Source: UBA4416 sp038327195
Lineage (GTDB): Bacteria; Bacteroidota; Bacteroidia; B-17B0; Aurantibacillaceae
NCBI GenBank assembly: GCA_038327195.1
Contig: JBBQKU010000005.1
Span: forward strand, 62,001-126,000
Length of the DNA: 64,000 bases
Direction: 5' to 3'
This document shows, in pieces, positions 15,781-24,424 of the stretch (positions are counted from its first letter, which is position 1; each line of letters begins with the position of its first letter). The notes under the pieces were generated by a model, which was not told the DNA's origin, ran no database searches, and worked only from the letters and a program-made list of their open reading frames with translations. The translations under genes and the position numbers were made by a program.

Positions 15781-17055
15781 ATGACTATAAAAGCTAATAA
15801 TCCATCATTAAAATCATGGATTCCAGTTAATACAAATTCTGATTTTTCAATCCAAAATTTACCCTTTGGTATTTACTCAGATAAAATAACAAAACACCGT
15901 TGTTGCTCTGCAATTGGCGAATATATTGTTGATTTAGCTGAATTAAATAATCATGGATTTTTTAAAACATTAGCAATACCAACTGATATTTTTAATCAAT
16001 CAACTTTAAATGATTTTATTTCATTAGGAAAAGATACAACGAGAACAATCAGAAATAGATTATCAGAATTGCTTGAAGTTTCAAATACTGAGCTCCAATC
16101 TGATAAATCATTATTTAATTTTGTTTTTAAAAAGCAAAGTGATGTTTGTATGTTATTACCAGTAAAAATAGGTGATTATACTGATTTTTTTAGTAGCATT
16201 GATCATGCAACTAACACAGGAACTATGTTTAGAGATCCTGCAAATGCCTTATTACCAAATTGGAAACACATTCCGGTTGGTTATCACGGCAGAGCATCAA
16301 GCATTTGTGTAAGCGGTCACTCATTTCACCGACCAAAAGGACAAATGAAACCACCTGATGCTACAGTTCCTGTTTTTGGACCAACTAAACAATTAGATAT
16401 TGAATTAGAAACAGCTTTTATCATTGGAAAACCAAGTAAAATGGGAGAAATCATTTCTACTGAAAAAGCAGATGATTATATTTTTGGAATGGTGTTGTTT
16501 AATGATTGGAGTGCACGTGATATTCAAGCCTGGGAATATGTACCATTAGGGCCATTTTTAGGGAAGAATTTCGCGTCAACTAGTTCTGCTTGGATTGTTA
16601 CCTTAGATGCGTTAGAACCATTTAGAACAAAAGGATATGTGCAAGACCCAAAAGTATTACCATATTTAGAATATACAGGTGAGAAAAATATTGATATTAA
16701 TTTGGAAGTCCATTTAATTACAGAAAATGGTGATGATAATTTGGTTTCAACTTCAAATTACAAATATATGTATTGGACAATGGAACAGCAATTAGCACAC
16801 CACACAGTTAATGGCTGCAATATAAATATTGGAGATATGATGGCTAGCGGTACAATTAGCGGCCCTAAAAAGAGTGAATACGGAAGTTTTTTAGAATTAA
16901 CTTGGAAAGGGACTCAGCCAATCACTTTGAAAGATGGCACTGAACGTAAATTTGTAAATGATAACGATACAATAATTTTAAAAGGCTTTTGTGAAAAAGA
17001 TCATGTAAGAGTTGGATTTGGTGATTGTAAAGCAACCTTATTACCAGCAAATTAA
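15781..17055 (+). CDS. fahA: Fumarylacetoacetase
   Basis: Hydrolyses fumarylacetoacetate to fumarate and acetoacetate, the last step of tyrosine/homogentisate breakdown. The 424 aa include GDYTDFFSSIDHATN (metal ligand D135, catalytic H142), LLPNWKHIPVGYHGRASSI, GPTKQLDIELETAFIIG with metal-binding acidic residues, and FNDWSARDIQAWEYVPLGPF. Length and motifs are those of the full eukaryotic-type enzyme rather than short FAH-domain proteins. No other homogentisate-pathway gene is in the window. It stops 2 nt from a convergent hydrolase gene. Confidence 0.96.
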   Translation: MTIKANNPSLKSWIPVNTNSDFSIQNLPFGIYSDKITKHRCCSAIGEYIVDLAELNNHGFFKTLAIPTDIFNQSTLNDFISLGKDTTRTIRNRLSELLEVSNTELQSDKSLFNFVFKKQSDVCMLLPVKIGDYTDFFSSIDHATNTGTMFRDPANALLPNWKHIPVGYHGRASSICVSGHSFHRPKGQMKPPDATVPVFGPTKQLDIELETAFIIGKPSKMGEIISTEKADDYIFGMVLFNDWSARDIQAWEYVPLGPFLGKNFASTSSAWIVTLDALEPFRTKGYVQDPKVLPYLEYTGEKNIDINLEVHLITENGDDNLVSTSNYKYMYWTMEQQLAHHTVNGCNINIGDMMASGTISGPKKSEYGSFLELTWKGTQPITLKDGTERKFVNDNDTIILKGFCEKDHVRVGFGDCKATLLPAN

Positions 17056-17057
17056 TC

Positions 17058-18008
17058 TTATTTTATAATAAAATCTTTAATTGTTTGATTGATTTTTTTA
17101 GGATCTCTAAAATGAGCATCATGCTTTGCTTTTGGAAACACAATTAATTTGGTTGTAGTTGGGAACGCTTTATTTAAATTAATACCAACATTTAATGGAA
17201 CAACTCCATCTTTTGCTCCCCAAATTAATAAGGTTGTTGTTTTGTCTAAATTATAATTTAAAGATTGATATTTAGTTTTATGATCAATTAGATAATTCAT
17301 TTGAAGGTCTCTAACTTCTTTAGTAGGTAAAAAATAATATTTTATCACTTTCCTTTTAATTTTTTTAGATAACGGGAAATGTTTTGACATAGCGGCTTTT
17401 CCCATGGCATCAAATCCTTCAATTGTAATTGGAGAAATAATATTATTAATTCCTTTTATATTATAATGATTTGCAATGCTATCAGCCATTTCTGCAGAAT
17501 AAAATTTTACTGGCCCATCCATAATAATTAATTTATTAATAGAAGTCTGAAATAATTCATTGTAAACTGCGGCAGTTAAACCACCGTAACTAAAGCCCAT
17601 CACATTTATTTTGTCAGTAAAGCCAAGTTTCTCAATTGCTTCGTGTATTTGTTCAGCTTGAAATTCAACCGAATAATTTTTTGAGTCAGAAGTGCTCTCA
17701 CCAAAATAAATCAAATCTGGCAAAATTAAATTAAAAGACTTCGATAATGTTTTTATTTGACTCGACCAATTTGTACGAGCATTTGCTCCCATTCCATGTA
17801 ATAATAATAAAGTTGGTTTGTTTTTATTATTAGTATAAGAAATATGTAAAACTGCATTACTCGTTTTTATAAGTGTATCGTATTTCACGTACTTTTTCAT
17901 ATTTTTTTTCGCAAACTTATCTTGCATGCGAAACATCCAAGGTGTTTTATCTTGCGAGAGAGCAACATTAACTAAAAGAGAAAGGAAGAAAAAGAAAAAT
18001 AGCTTCAT
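17058..18008 (-). CDS. Exported alpha/beta hydrolase
   Basis: A 316-aa serine hydrolase with signal peptide (MKLFFFFFLSLLVNVALSQ). It shows the oxyanion region LLLHGMGANARTNW (69-81), nucleophile elbow GFSYGG (S140), acid WGAKDGVVP near 260 and the C-terminal KHDAHF histidine near 297. Most similar in outline to haloalkane-dehalogenase/esterase-type folds; the substrate is unknown. It is the last gene of the seven-gene minus-strand run, 7 nt after the barrel gene. Confidence 0.82.
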   Translation of the reverse strand: MKLFFFFFLSLLVNVALSQDKTPWMFRMQDKFAKKNMKKYVKYDTLIKTSNAVLHISYTNNKNKPTLLLLHGMGANARTNWSSQIKTLSKSFNLILPDLIYFGESTSDSKNYSVEFQAEQIHEAIEKLGFTDKINVMGFSYGGLTAAVYNELFQTSINKLIIMDGPVKFYSAEMADSIANHYNIKGINNIISPITIEGFDAMGKAAMSKHFPLSKKIKRKVIKYYFLPTKEVRDLQMNYLIDHKTKYQSLNYNLDKTTTLLIWGAKDGVVPLNVGINLNKAFPTTTKLIVFPKAKHDAHFRDPKKINQTIKDFIIK

Positions 18009-18015
18009 TTTAAAA

Positions 18016-18867
18016 TTAAAAAATAAAGCCTAAGGTCATTGTGGCTTGAGCGGCAAAGAAATGATGATTAGCTCTACCGTTACCTTTCCCTAACACTAAA
18101 CACTTCGTGTAATCAGCATAAGCTCCTTTACCAACAAATTCAAAAACGCCGTGCTTTAAAAATTCTACTCTAAAACCACTTTCTAATCCAACAATCCATC
18201 CAGCAATATGCCAATTGTTATTTAGTCTGGTCCCTAGCATAGTTACATCTGTTCTAGGATATACGATGCCAGCACCTGGTTTTACAACAAAACCAACATT
18301 AAAATTCTTGCTTGGTTCATACAATTTCCAACGCTTAATAAAGTTAAACATCCAAAAATTTGCACCATCTGTATGTTCAAAATGCAATAAGTTTTGAGGA
18401 TCTAAAATAGTGTCTTGATCCACATAATTTCCATTAAAGTTCCCCTTTATTCTAACTGTTTGATAATCATTAACTACATACTTTGTATGATCGTAATTAA
18501 TTTCAACTCCAAAATCTTTTTTATTATTAAAATAATAACCCAATCTAACTACAAATTGAGGTATGGTAACATTAATCACATCTTTTATTCCATCAAAATC
18601 AGGTTTATCATGAGCATGAGCATCATAGATTGTAAAATCATAATCATGATATTTCCCTGTTTCTGGGTAATATTTATTTGAATGATCTTTAAAATGTATG
18701 GTACTTTTTGAATAAACTGCACGAGTATAACCCCACATGCCATAAAGATTTCCGTCTTTGAATTTACGTTTTGTTTTTGTTGGTGTAATAGTTAAAGTTT
18801 CTGCTTGAGAAAAAAGACTTACAGTAAAACAAAATAAGAGAGATAATGTAATGAAAAATTTAGTCAT
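18016..18867 (-). CDS. Predicted outer-membrane beta-barrel protein
   Basis: A 283-aa protein with signal peptide (MTKFFITLSLLFCFTVSLFSQ) and amphipathic strands throughout: FVVRLGYYFNNKKDFGVEINYDH, NVGFVVKPGAGIVYPR, GWIVGLESGFRVEFLKHGVFEF, ending in QATMTLGFIF as expected for barrel insertion. A His/Asp-rich loop (YHDYDFTIYDAHAHDKPDFDG) might bind metal. No family is recognised. The start overlaps the end of tsaE by 8 nt. Confidence 0.6.
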   Translation of the reverse strand: MTKFFITLSLLFCFTVSLFSQAETLTITPTKTKRKFKDGNLYGMWGYTRAVYSKSTIHFKDHSNKYYPETGKYHDYDFTIYDAHAHDKPDFDGIKDVINVTIPQFVVRLGYYFNNKKDFGVEINYDHTKYVVNDYQTVRIKGNFNGNYVDQDTILDPQNLLHFEHTDGANFWMFNFIKRWKLYEPSKNFNVGFVVKPGAGIVYPRTDVTMLGTRLNNNWHIAGWIVGLESGFRVEFLKHGVFEFVGKGAYADYTKCLVLGKGNGRANHHFFAAQATMTLGFIF

Positions 18868-19291
18868 GATTTTTAATAATTTCGGCGTAAAGATAACGAT
18901 TATTTTTCTCGATATTTATTTTTATTTCGACATAAGAATCTATGAAAGACAAAGCAAATAAAGGCCATTCAATAAAAACATGATTTTTATCATTTACATA
19001 TTCTTCAAATCCAATGTCATATAATTCTTCCAACTTTTTTATTCGATATAAATCAAAATGAAACACTTTTCCGTTTGGCGATTTATATTCATTTACAATT
19101 GAATAAGTGGGACTACTCATGTTATCTGTAACACCTAAATAAGAGCATATTGACTTAATAAAAGTGGTTTTTCCATTGCCCATTTCTGCATCAAACAAAA
19201 ATACGGTTTCAGTACCAGCAAAAGCTAACAGTTGTTCTACGGCCCTTTGGTGGTCATTAATATCAGAAATATCTAATTTTAGAGTTGCCAT
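18860..19291 (-). CDS. tsaE: tRNA threonylcarbamoyladenosine biosynthesis ATPase TsaE
   Basis: The small P-loop ATPase that works with TsaB/TsaD to attach threonylcarbamoyl to A37 of ANN-decoding tRNAs. Of 143 aa, Walker A is MGNGKTTFIKSI (about 37-48), then SSPTYSIVNEY, VFHFDLYRI and a switch/Walker B region HVFIEWP. Full length for the family. It overlaps the WG-repeat gene by 1 nt (TAATG) and the next barrel gene by 8 nt. The partner enzyme TsaC/Sua5 is encoded further along (31728). Confidence 0.95.
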   Translation of the reverse strand: MATLKLDISDINDHQRAVEQLLAFAGTETVFLFDAEMGNGKTTFIKSICSYLGVTDNMSSPTYSIVNEYKSPNGKVFHFDLYRIKKLEELYDIGFEEYVNDKNHVFIEWPLFALSFIDSYVEIKINIEKNNRYLYAEIIKNHD

Positions 19292-20232
19292 TATATTCCA
19301 AAAATAGTAAAAAGAGATTTATTGAAATTTTCTTTTTTTACTTTTTTTCTTTCAAAAGTAATCATGTTAACGATATACCAATTATCATCATCAACAATTA
19401 ACACATTATTATGACCTAAATAATGGAATTCGTTACCAATTAAAGTTTTTGTAGTATTATTTTTTTCGTTTTCAATTAAAAAACTAGGCTTTGGCTCATA
19501 CAATTTCATAACATGTATCAACTTTGAAGAAAATGAAATATGTTTTCTATCAGTAAATATTAATTTTCCATTATAATCATATACATCATCATTTTGTTTA
19601 TTGCTAAAAACTGCACTGCAACAATAAATGCTACTATCTTCAATATTAAATTCGATATGTTTGTATTTACATTTAATCAATTCTCTCCCAAAAACATCAA
19701 TAAGACCAACTGATTTTAGGATAGTTTTATCAATTTCTGAATTATTTTCAATGATATAAAACTGTCGATTTTTACATTCAATTATGTTGTCAAATCCTTT
19801 ACTTAATTGAACCCCTTTTTTCGAAAATAAATAGACTTTATTTTGAAACAATAATTTAAACACGGCATTAGTATCTAAATATTGTTTTTGAAATTCAAAT
19901 TGATTTTCAAAAACAGAAACACTATCTGGAAAATTATCCGCTTTTAATTTTATTTTTTTATTTGATGAATTAATATAAAAATAATCTAATTGAATTTCTT
20001 CCTGGCCTAATAATCGATTTGTTTTTATATTATTCTTATTTTTTATATAAACTAAAGCTAAATTGTTATTTTTATTAAAAGGAAAAACTGAATCATACTG
20101 AGCTTTAATTTTAATTTCTGAACCCAATTTAAATCCCCATTTTTCATTTTCGCGGTACGAAATTAGCTCTTGAGACTCACTTTTTAAGTGAGAAATTAAA
20201 AAAACACATATTAGAGTTAACGATTTTATAAT
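19291..20232 (-). CDS. Exported WG-repeat-like protein, apparent non-ATG start
   Basis: The frame stays open upstream of the only near-start candidate (TTG at 20127) back to the TAA that ends the preceding DUF1573 gene. The extra 35 codons read as a signal peptide (IIKSLTLICVFLISH..SESQ) followed by the first half of a WG-type repeat (YRENEKWGFKLGSEIKIKAQYD), which the TTG start would cut in two. Further repeat-like stretches are KGFDNIIECKNRQFYI, VFGRELIKCKYKHIEF and NEFHYLGHNNVLIVDDDNWYIV. No ATG, GTG or TTG lies in the extension, so ATT (20230-20232), the codon right after the upstream stop, or the following ATA is the likely start. Function unknown; WG-repeat proteins are often periplasmic or surface scaffolds. 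Confidence 0.6.
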   Translation of the reverse strand: MIKSLTLICVFLISHLKSESQELISYRENEKWGFKLGSEIKIKAQYDSVFPFNKNNNLALVYIKNKNNIKTNRLLGQEEIQLDYFYINSSNKKIKLKADNFPDSVSVFENQFEFQKQYLDTNAVFKLLFQNKVYLFSKKGVQLSKGFDNIIECKNRQFYIIENNSEIDKTILKSVGLIDVFGRELIKCKYKHIEFNIEDSSIYCCSAVFSNKQNDDVYDYNGKLIFTDRKHISFSSKLIHVMKLYEPKPSFLIENEKNNTTKTLIGNEFHYLGHNNVLIVDDDNWYIVNMITFERKKVKKENFNKSLFTIFGI

Positions 20233-20643
20233 TTAATTATTTAATATAACTCCTTTAAATCTTATTTTCTGAACTTTATTTTTTGCATTTGAAATTATGT
20301 CAACTACTCTATCTTGTCTATCATAAACAGTTTTTGTGTCAAATAGTATAGTAATTTCAGAAGTCATATTTGGCAAAATGGGTGTTTTTGGAAAATCTAT
20401 TGTAGTACATGAACATTCGGTTTTTGAATCTATTATCAATAAGGGTTCATTTCCTATATTGGTAAATTCAAATTTTATCTTTACAAGTTCTCCCTTTTTT
20501 ACAAATCCAAAATTTTTCTTAGTGTCTTTAAACTTCAAAATTGCTTGGCTATAAACATTTGCAGAAATAAAAAACAGACATAAATAAAAAACCCCTCTAA
20601 AATTAGAAGGGTTTTTAAAAATAGTGTATGAATTATTTAGCAT
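20233..20643 (-). CDS. DUF1573 protein, third of a tandem trio
   Basis: A 136-aa exported Ig-like (ASPM/SPD-2/Hydin-type) domain: KFKDTKKNFGFVKKGELVKIKFEFTNIGNEPLLI, the family Cys cluster ECSCTTIDFPKTPILP, then SEITILFDTKTVYDRQDR. The hydrophobic FYLCLFFISANVYSQ at residues 19-33 is the signal peptide, so the N-terminus is oddly long. The first codons overlap the previous gene's stop and contain a strong minus-strand terminator hairpin (20589-20618). It lacks the proline/alanine-rich tail of its two sisters. Confidence 0.8.
   Translation of the reverse strand: MLNNSYTIFKNPSNFRGVFYLCLFFISANVYSQAILKFKDTKKNFGFVKKGELVKIKFEFTNIGNEPLLIIDSKTECSCTTIDFPKTPILPNMTSEITILFDTKTVYDRQDRVVDIISNAKNKVQKIRFKGVILNN
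20589..20618 (-). terminator. Intrinsic terminator inside the 5' end of the third DUF1573 gene
   Basis: Read on the minus strand: AAAAACCC, U, UCUAA, a 2-nt loop, UUAGA, G, GGGUUUUU, followed by more U. The single imperfect position is a G-U pair in minus-strand RNA but a C-A mismatch on the plus strand, which shows the orientation. It would end transcripts of the two upstream DUF1573 genes. Confidence 0.7.
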
Positions 20644-21088
20644 CTGTGGCAGGAGCTGGAGCTACTGGAGCAGCTTCAACTACACCTTTTATTTTAACTA
20701 CCTTGCTTGGTTCTTTTGAGTTAGAAGAAATTGTTACATTTTTCTCAAATGGACCAGGACGTTTAGTATCATATTTTACTTTAATGCTAGCAGTTTTACC
20801 TGGCAAAATTGGTTCTTGAGGCCATCCTGGTTTTCCTTCAATTGTAGTTGCTGTACAACCACATTGTCCTTGAACACTAGAAATCGTTAAAGGTGATTTA
20901 CCAATATTTTTTACTTTAAATTCTCTGATACCATTACCATCATATTTCACTGTTCCAAAATCTAAAACTTCAGCTTCAAATTTCATTTCAGGAGCATTAG
21001 GATCCATTGGTTCTGCAGGTACAACTTGAGCTTTAGAAACTAAAGCCAAACCTAAAAATAATGTAATTGCTAAAAATACTTTTTTCAT
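20633..21088 (-). CDS. DUF1573 protein, second of the trio
   Basis: 151 aa with signal peptide (MKKVFLAITLFLGLALVSKAQ) and one DUF1573 domain: LDFGTVKYDGNGIREFKVKNIG, SVQGQCGCTATTIEG, PILPGKTASIKVKYDTKRPGPFEKNVTISSN. The C-terminus is a short Ala/Pro-rich tail (EAAPVAPAPATDAK). Such proteins are abundant in the envelope of Bacteroidota; their role is unproven. It follows the first copy by 27 nt and is followed by a terminator. Confidence 0.9.
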   Translation of the reverse strand: MKKVFLAITLFLGLALVSKAQVVPAEPMDPNAPEMKFEAEVLDFGTVKYDGNGIREFKVKNIGKSPLTISSVQGQCGCTATTIEGKPGWPQEPILPGKTASIKVKYDTKRPGPFEKNVTISSNSKEPSKVVKIKGVVEAAPVAPAPATDAK

Positions 21089-21115
21089 GTTTTTAATTTT
21101 TTAAATAGTTCTAAA

Positions 21116-21619
21116 TTATTTTTTCTCTAATGGAGCGCCTTGAGATGGAGGAGTTGTTGGGAAAGCTTCTTCAACTGGTTTAGCAGCTATATTTCCTTTG
21201 ATTTGAATTGTTTGAACTCCCGATTTAGCATTAGATTGAATAGTAACTGATTTACTAATTGGTCCTACTCTATTTGAATCGTATTTTACTTTAATTTCGC
21301 CTGATTTACCTGGTAAAATTGGGTCTTTAGGACATTGAGGAACTGTACAACCACAAGAACCTTGACACATTGTAATGATTAAAGGCTCTTTTCCAGTGTT
21401 TTTAAATTTAAAAGTACACTCTCCATTATCACCTTGCATAATGTTTCCGTAATCGTGAACCATTTTATCTAATTTAATATCAGCAGTGCTAACTGGAGCA
21501 GCAGTTGGAGTTTGAACTGCAACGTGACCGTGTCCATCTGCAGCTGAATGATTGTCTTGAGCGATTGATAAAGTACTTACAAATGCTACTAATCCTAAAG
21601 ATAAAATTACTTTTTTCAT
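21116..21619 (-). CDS. DUF1573 protein, first of the trio
   Basis: 167 aa, signal peptide MKKVILSLGLVAFVSTLSIAQ, a His-rich linker (DNHSAADGHGHVAV) that could bind metal, then the domain: KMVHDYGNIMQGDNGECTFKFKN, the Cys cluster CQGSCGCTVPQCPKDPILPG, and VKYDSNRVGPISKSVTIQSN. Codon use and strong similarity to the next gene point to tandem duplication. Its promoter probably lies at 21728-21756, giving a leader of about 100 nt. Confidence 0.9.
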   Translation of the reverse strand: MKKVILSLGLVAFVSTLSIAQDNHSAADGHGHVAVQTPTAAPVSTADIKLDKMVHDYGNIMQGDNGECTFKFKNTGKEPLIITMCQGSCGCTVPQCPKDPILPGKSGEIKVKYDSNRVGPISKSVTIQSNAKSGVQTIQIKGNIAAKPVEEAFPTTPPSQGAPLEKK

Positions 21620-21727
21620 GTTATTATGTTTTATAAATTATTTATGTGTTTGTTTTATTTTTTAAAATATATTCTAATATCGTGCCATAAAGATAGTATA
21701 CACATGGTTTACTTTCATTATTTTTAC

Positions 21728-21756
21728 CAAATTTAACAAAATTTAATTAATCGCAA
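21728..21756 (-). promoter_or_regulatory. Promoter of the DUF1573 run
   Basis: On the minus strand TTG (plus 21754-21756), an 18-nt spacer and TAAATTTG (plus 21728-21735). The -33 box touches the first base of the divergent valS start codon. Confidence 0.5.
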
Positions 21757-24419
21757 TGGAAATCGCAAAAACATATAATCCACAACAGGCTGAGGCAACT
21801 TGGTATAAATACTGGATCGACAATAAATTTTTCAAGTCAACGCCCGATAATCGTACGCCTTACACAATTGTAATTCCGCCACCTAATGTAACTGGTGTTC
21901 TTCACATGGGACACATGCTTAATAATACCATTCAAGATGTATTAATTCGTCGTGCACGCATGCTTGGTTTTAATGCGTGTTGGGTGCCAGGAACAGATCA
22001 TGCTAGTATTGCTACAGAAGCTAAAGTTGTTGCCTTATTAAAAGAACAAGGCATTAATAAAGCTGATTTAAGCAGAGAAGATTTTTTAAAACACGCTTGG
22101 GGTTGGAAAGAAAAATATGGCGGAATAATTTTAGAACAGTTAAAAAAATTAGGTGCTTCTTGCGATTGGGATAGAACTAGCTTTACGATGGATGAAGGCA
22201 TGAGCGAAGCTGTAATTGATACATTTATTGACTTATATAATAAAGGACATATTTACCGTGGCGTTCGTATGGTTAACTGGGATCCTCAAGGTTTAACAGC
22301 TGTTAGTGATGAAGAGGTTATTCATAAAGAAGCTCAAAGTAAATTAGTTTATGTAAAATATCAAATCCAAGATTCTAATGAGTTTATGACTGTTGCAACA
22401 ACACGTCCTGAAACCATTATGGGAGATACTGCCATTTGTGTTAACCCAACTGATGAACGTTATGCTCATTTAAAAGGAATGCAAGTAATTGTTCCTATTG
22501 TTAATCGTGTAGTGCCAATTATTTTTGATGAATATGTTGACAAAGAATTTGGAACTGGTACTTTAAAAGTAACGCCAGCACATGATATCAACGATTTTAA
22601 TTTAGGTCAAAAACATAAATTACAAACTATTGATGTGCTAACTCAAGAAGGAAAAATATCGGAAGCTGCAGGTGCATATGTTGGTTTAGATCGTTTTGCT
22701 TGCCGTAAACAAATTATATTAGATTTAACAGAACTTGGTTTAATTGAAAAAATTGAAGAAATTAAAAACAAAGTTGGTTATAGCGAACGCACAAATGCAG
22801 TAATAGAGCCTCGCTTGAGCATGCAATGGTTTTTAAAAATGGAAGACATTAGTAAGCCAGCTTTAGATGCCGTTGTAAATGGTGATGTAAAATTAATTCC
22901 TGAAAAATTTATTAATACCTATAAACATTGGATGGAAAATGTACACGATTGGTGTATTAGCCGTCAGTTGTGGTGGGGACAACGTATTCCTGCTTGGTAT
23001 GATGGGCAAGGAAATACGGTTGCCGCAAAAACATTAAATGAAGCGTTAGTATTATTAAAAGTTAAAAATGCTTCCGTAAAAATTGAAGAAATTAAACAAG
23101 ATGAAGATGTACTTGATACTTGGTTTTCTTCATGGTTATGGCCAATGACTGTTTTTGATCCTAAAATTGTTGCTAATGGTTGGGATAAAGCCAACGAAGA
23201 TTTAAAATATTATTACCCTACAAATGATTTAGTAACAGCGCCCGAAATTTTATTTTTTTGGGTTGCACGTATGATTATTGCTGCTAAGGAATACACTGGT
23301 TTAAAGCCATTTAACAACGTTTACTTAACGGGAATTGTCCGTGATAAACAAGGACGAAAAATGAGTAAAAGTTTAGGTAACTCGCCCGATCCTTTAGATT
23401 TAATTGCTAAGTATGGAGCTGATGGCGTTCGTGTTGGAATGTTGCTTTGTTCGCCTGCTGGTAATGATTTAATGTTTGACGAAAGCTATTGTGAACAAGG
23501 ACGTAATTTTGCAAATAAAGTTTGGAATGCATTCCGATTAATAAATGGTTTTGAGGTGTCATCTGTCACATCGAGCGAAGTCGAGATGACACAACCACAA
23601 TCATCAAAAGCTGCAATCACTTGGTTTGAAAACAAATTAAGTGAACAATTAGAAATTATAAACGACCATTATAGTAAGCATAGAATGAGTGATGCTTTAA
23701 TGACAACTTATAAATTGGTGTGGGACGATTTTTGTGCATGGTATTTAGAAGCCATTAAGCCTGATTTTGTTGATGGAAAAGCGTTGCCAATTGACAAAAC
23801 AACCTTTGATGCTACAATCAATTTCTTAGAATCCTTATTAAAAATTATGCATCCTTGGATGCCTTTTATTACTGAAGAAATATGGCATTTATTAAAAGAA
23901 CGCACTGATAAAGATTGTATCATTGTTGCTGAATGGCCTACTCTAGTAGCAGAACTTGATAAAAAACAGTTAGGTGAATTTGAAGTTTGTAAAGAACTTG
24001 TTACAATGGTAAGAAATGTAAGAGCTCAAAAACAATTATCTCCTAAAGAAAAATTAGAAGTGTTTGAAAAATCGGCGGCAAATCGTTCTTATTTTGATAA
24101 CTTAATTATCAAATTGGCTAATCTTTCTGCTTTCAATTATACGAAAGACAAAGTAGAAGGCGCGTTTTCGTTTCAAATACAAACAACCGAATTTTATATT
24201 CCTTTATCATCAAACATCAATGTTCAGGAAGAAAAAGAACGACTTGTAAAAGAACTGGAATACAATAAAGGCTTTTTGAAATCAGTAATGATAAAGCTTG
24301 GTAACGAAAAATTTGTTGCAAATGCAAAACCAGAAGTGTTAACTATTGAACGAAAAAAAGAAAGTGATGCTTTAAGTAAAATTGCTTCTTTAGAAGAGCA
24401 GTTACAATCACTAAACTAA
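21756..24419 (+). CDS. valS: Valine-tRNA ligase
   Basis: Class I aminoacyl-tRNA synthetase charging tRNA-Val. 887 aa with PPPNVTGVLHMGHMLN (HIGH motif as HMGH, 50-53), the editing domain around 190-340 (VATTRPETIMGDTAI), the WWGQRIPAWY region, RKMSKSLGNSPDPLD near 534-548, the anticodon-binding domain and a C-terminal coiled coil. About residues 600-613 (SSVTSSEVEMTQPQ) are encoded by an inserted palindromic repeat, sitting just after a helix end (RLINGFEV) and before the anticodon-binding domain. The reading frame is intact. Confidence 0.97.
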   Translation: MEIAKTYNPQQAEATWYKYWIDNKFFKSTPDNRTPYTIVIPPPNVTGVLHMGHMLNNTIQDVLIRRARMLGFNACWVPGTDHASIATEAKVVALLKEQGINKADLSREDFLKHAWGWKEKYGGIILEQLKKLGASCDWDRTSFTMDEGMSEAVIDTFIDLYNKGHIYRGVRMVNWDPQGLTAVSDEEVIHKEAQSKLVYVKYQIQDSNEFMTVATTRPETIMGDTAICVNPTDERYAHLKGMQVIVPIVNRVVPIIFDEYVDKEFGTGTLKVTPAHDINDFNLGQKHKLQTIDVLTQEGKISEAAGAYVGLDRFACRKQIILDLTELGLIEKIEEIKNKVGYSERTNAVIEPRLSMQWFLKMEDISKPALDAVVNGDVKLIPEKFINTYKHWMENVHDWCISRQLWWGQRIPAWYDGQGNTVAAKTLNEALVLLKVKNASVKIEEIKQDEDVLDTWFSSWLWPMTVFDPKIVANGWDKANEDLKYYYPTNDLVTAPEILFFWVARMIIAAKEYTGLKPFNNVYLTGIVRDKQGRKMSKSLGNSPDPLDLIAKYGADGVRVGMLLCSPAGNDLMFDESYCEQGRNFANKVWNAFRLINGFEVSSVTSSEVEMTQPQSSKAAITWFENKLSEQLEIINDHYSKHRMSDALMTTYKLVWDDFCAWYLEAIKPDFVDGKALPIDKTTFDATINFLESLLKIMHPWMPFITEEIWHLLKERTDKDCIIVAEWPTLVAELDKKQLGEFEVCKELVTMVRNVRAQKQLSPKEKLEVFEKSAANRSYFDNLIIKLANLSAFNYTKDKVEGAFSFQIQTTEFYIPLSSNINVQEEKERLVKELEYNKGFLKSVMIKLGNEKFVANAKPEVLTIERKKESDALSKIASLEEQLQSLN
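23557..23591. repeat. Palindromic dispersed-repeat element inside valS
   Basis: TGTCATCT (23557-23564) pairs with AGATGACA (23584-23591), and inside it TCGA (23571-23574) pairs with TCGA (23581-23584) around GCGAAG. The composition (TCGAGCGAAGTCGAGATGAC) is much more GC-rich than the gene around it and looks like the intergenic palindromes common in this phylum. Confidence 0.7.
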
Positions 24420-24424
24420 CCATT

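Noticed and set aside
18415..18681. 88-codon frame opposite the barrel gene
   Set aside because: Ile/Met-rich antisense frame with no promoter or domain.
20128..20232. Frameshift explanation for the WG-repeat gene's missing start
   Set aside because: I checked the minus-strand codons from the upstream TAA to TTG 20127; the frame is open and coherent, so no shift is needed. The only ATG in the region is in another frame and stops after 10 codons.
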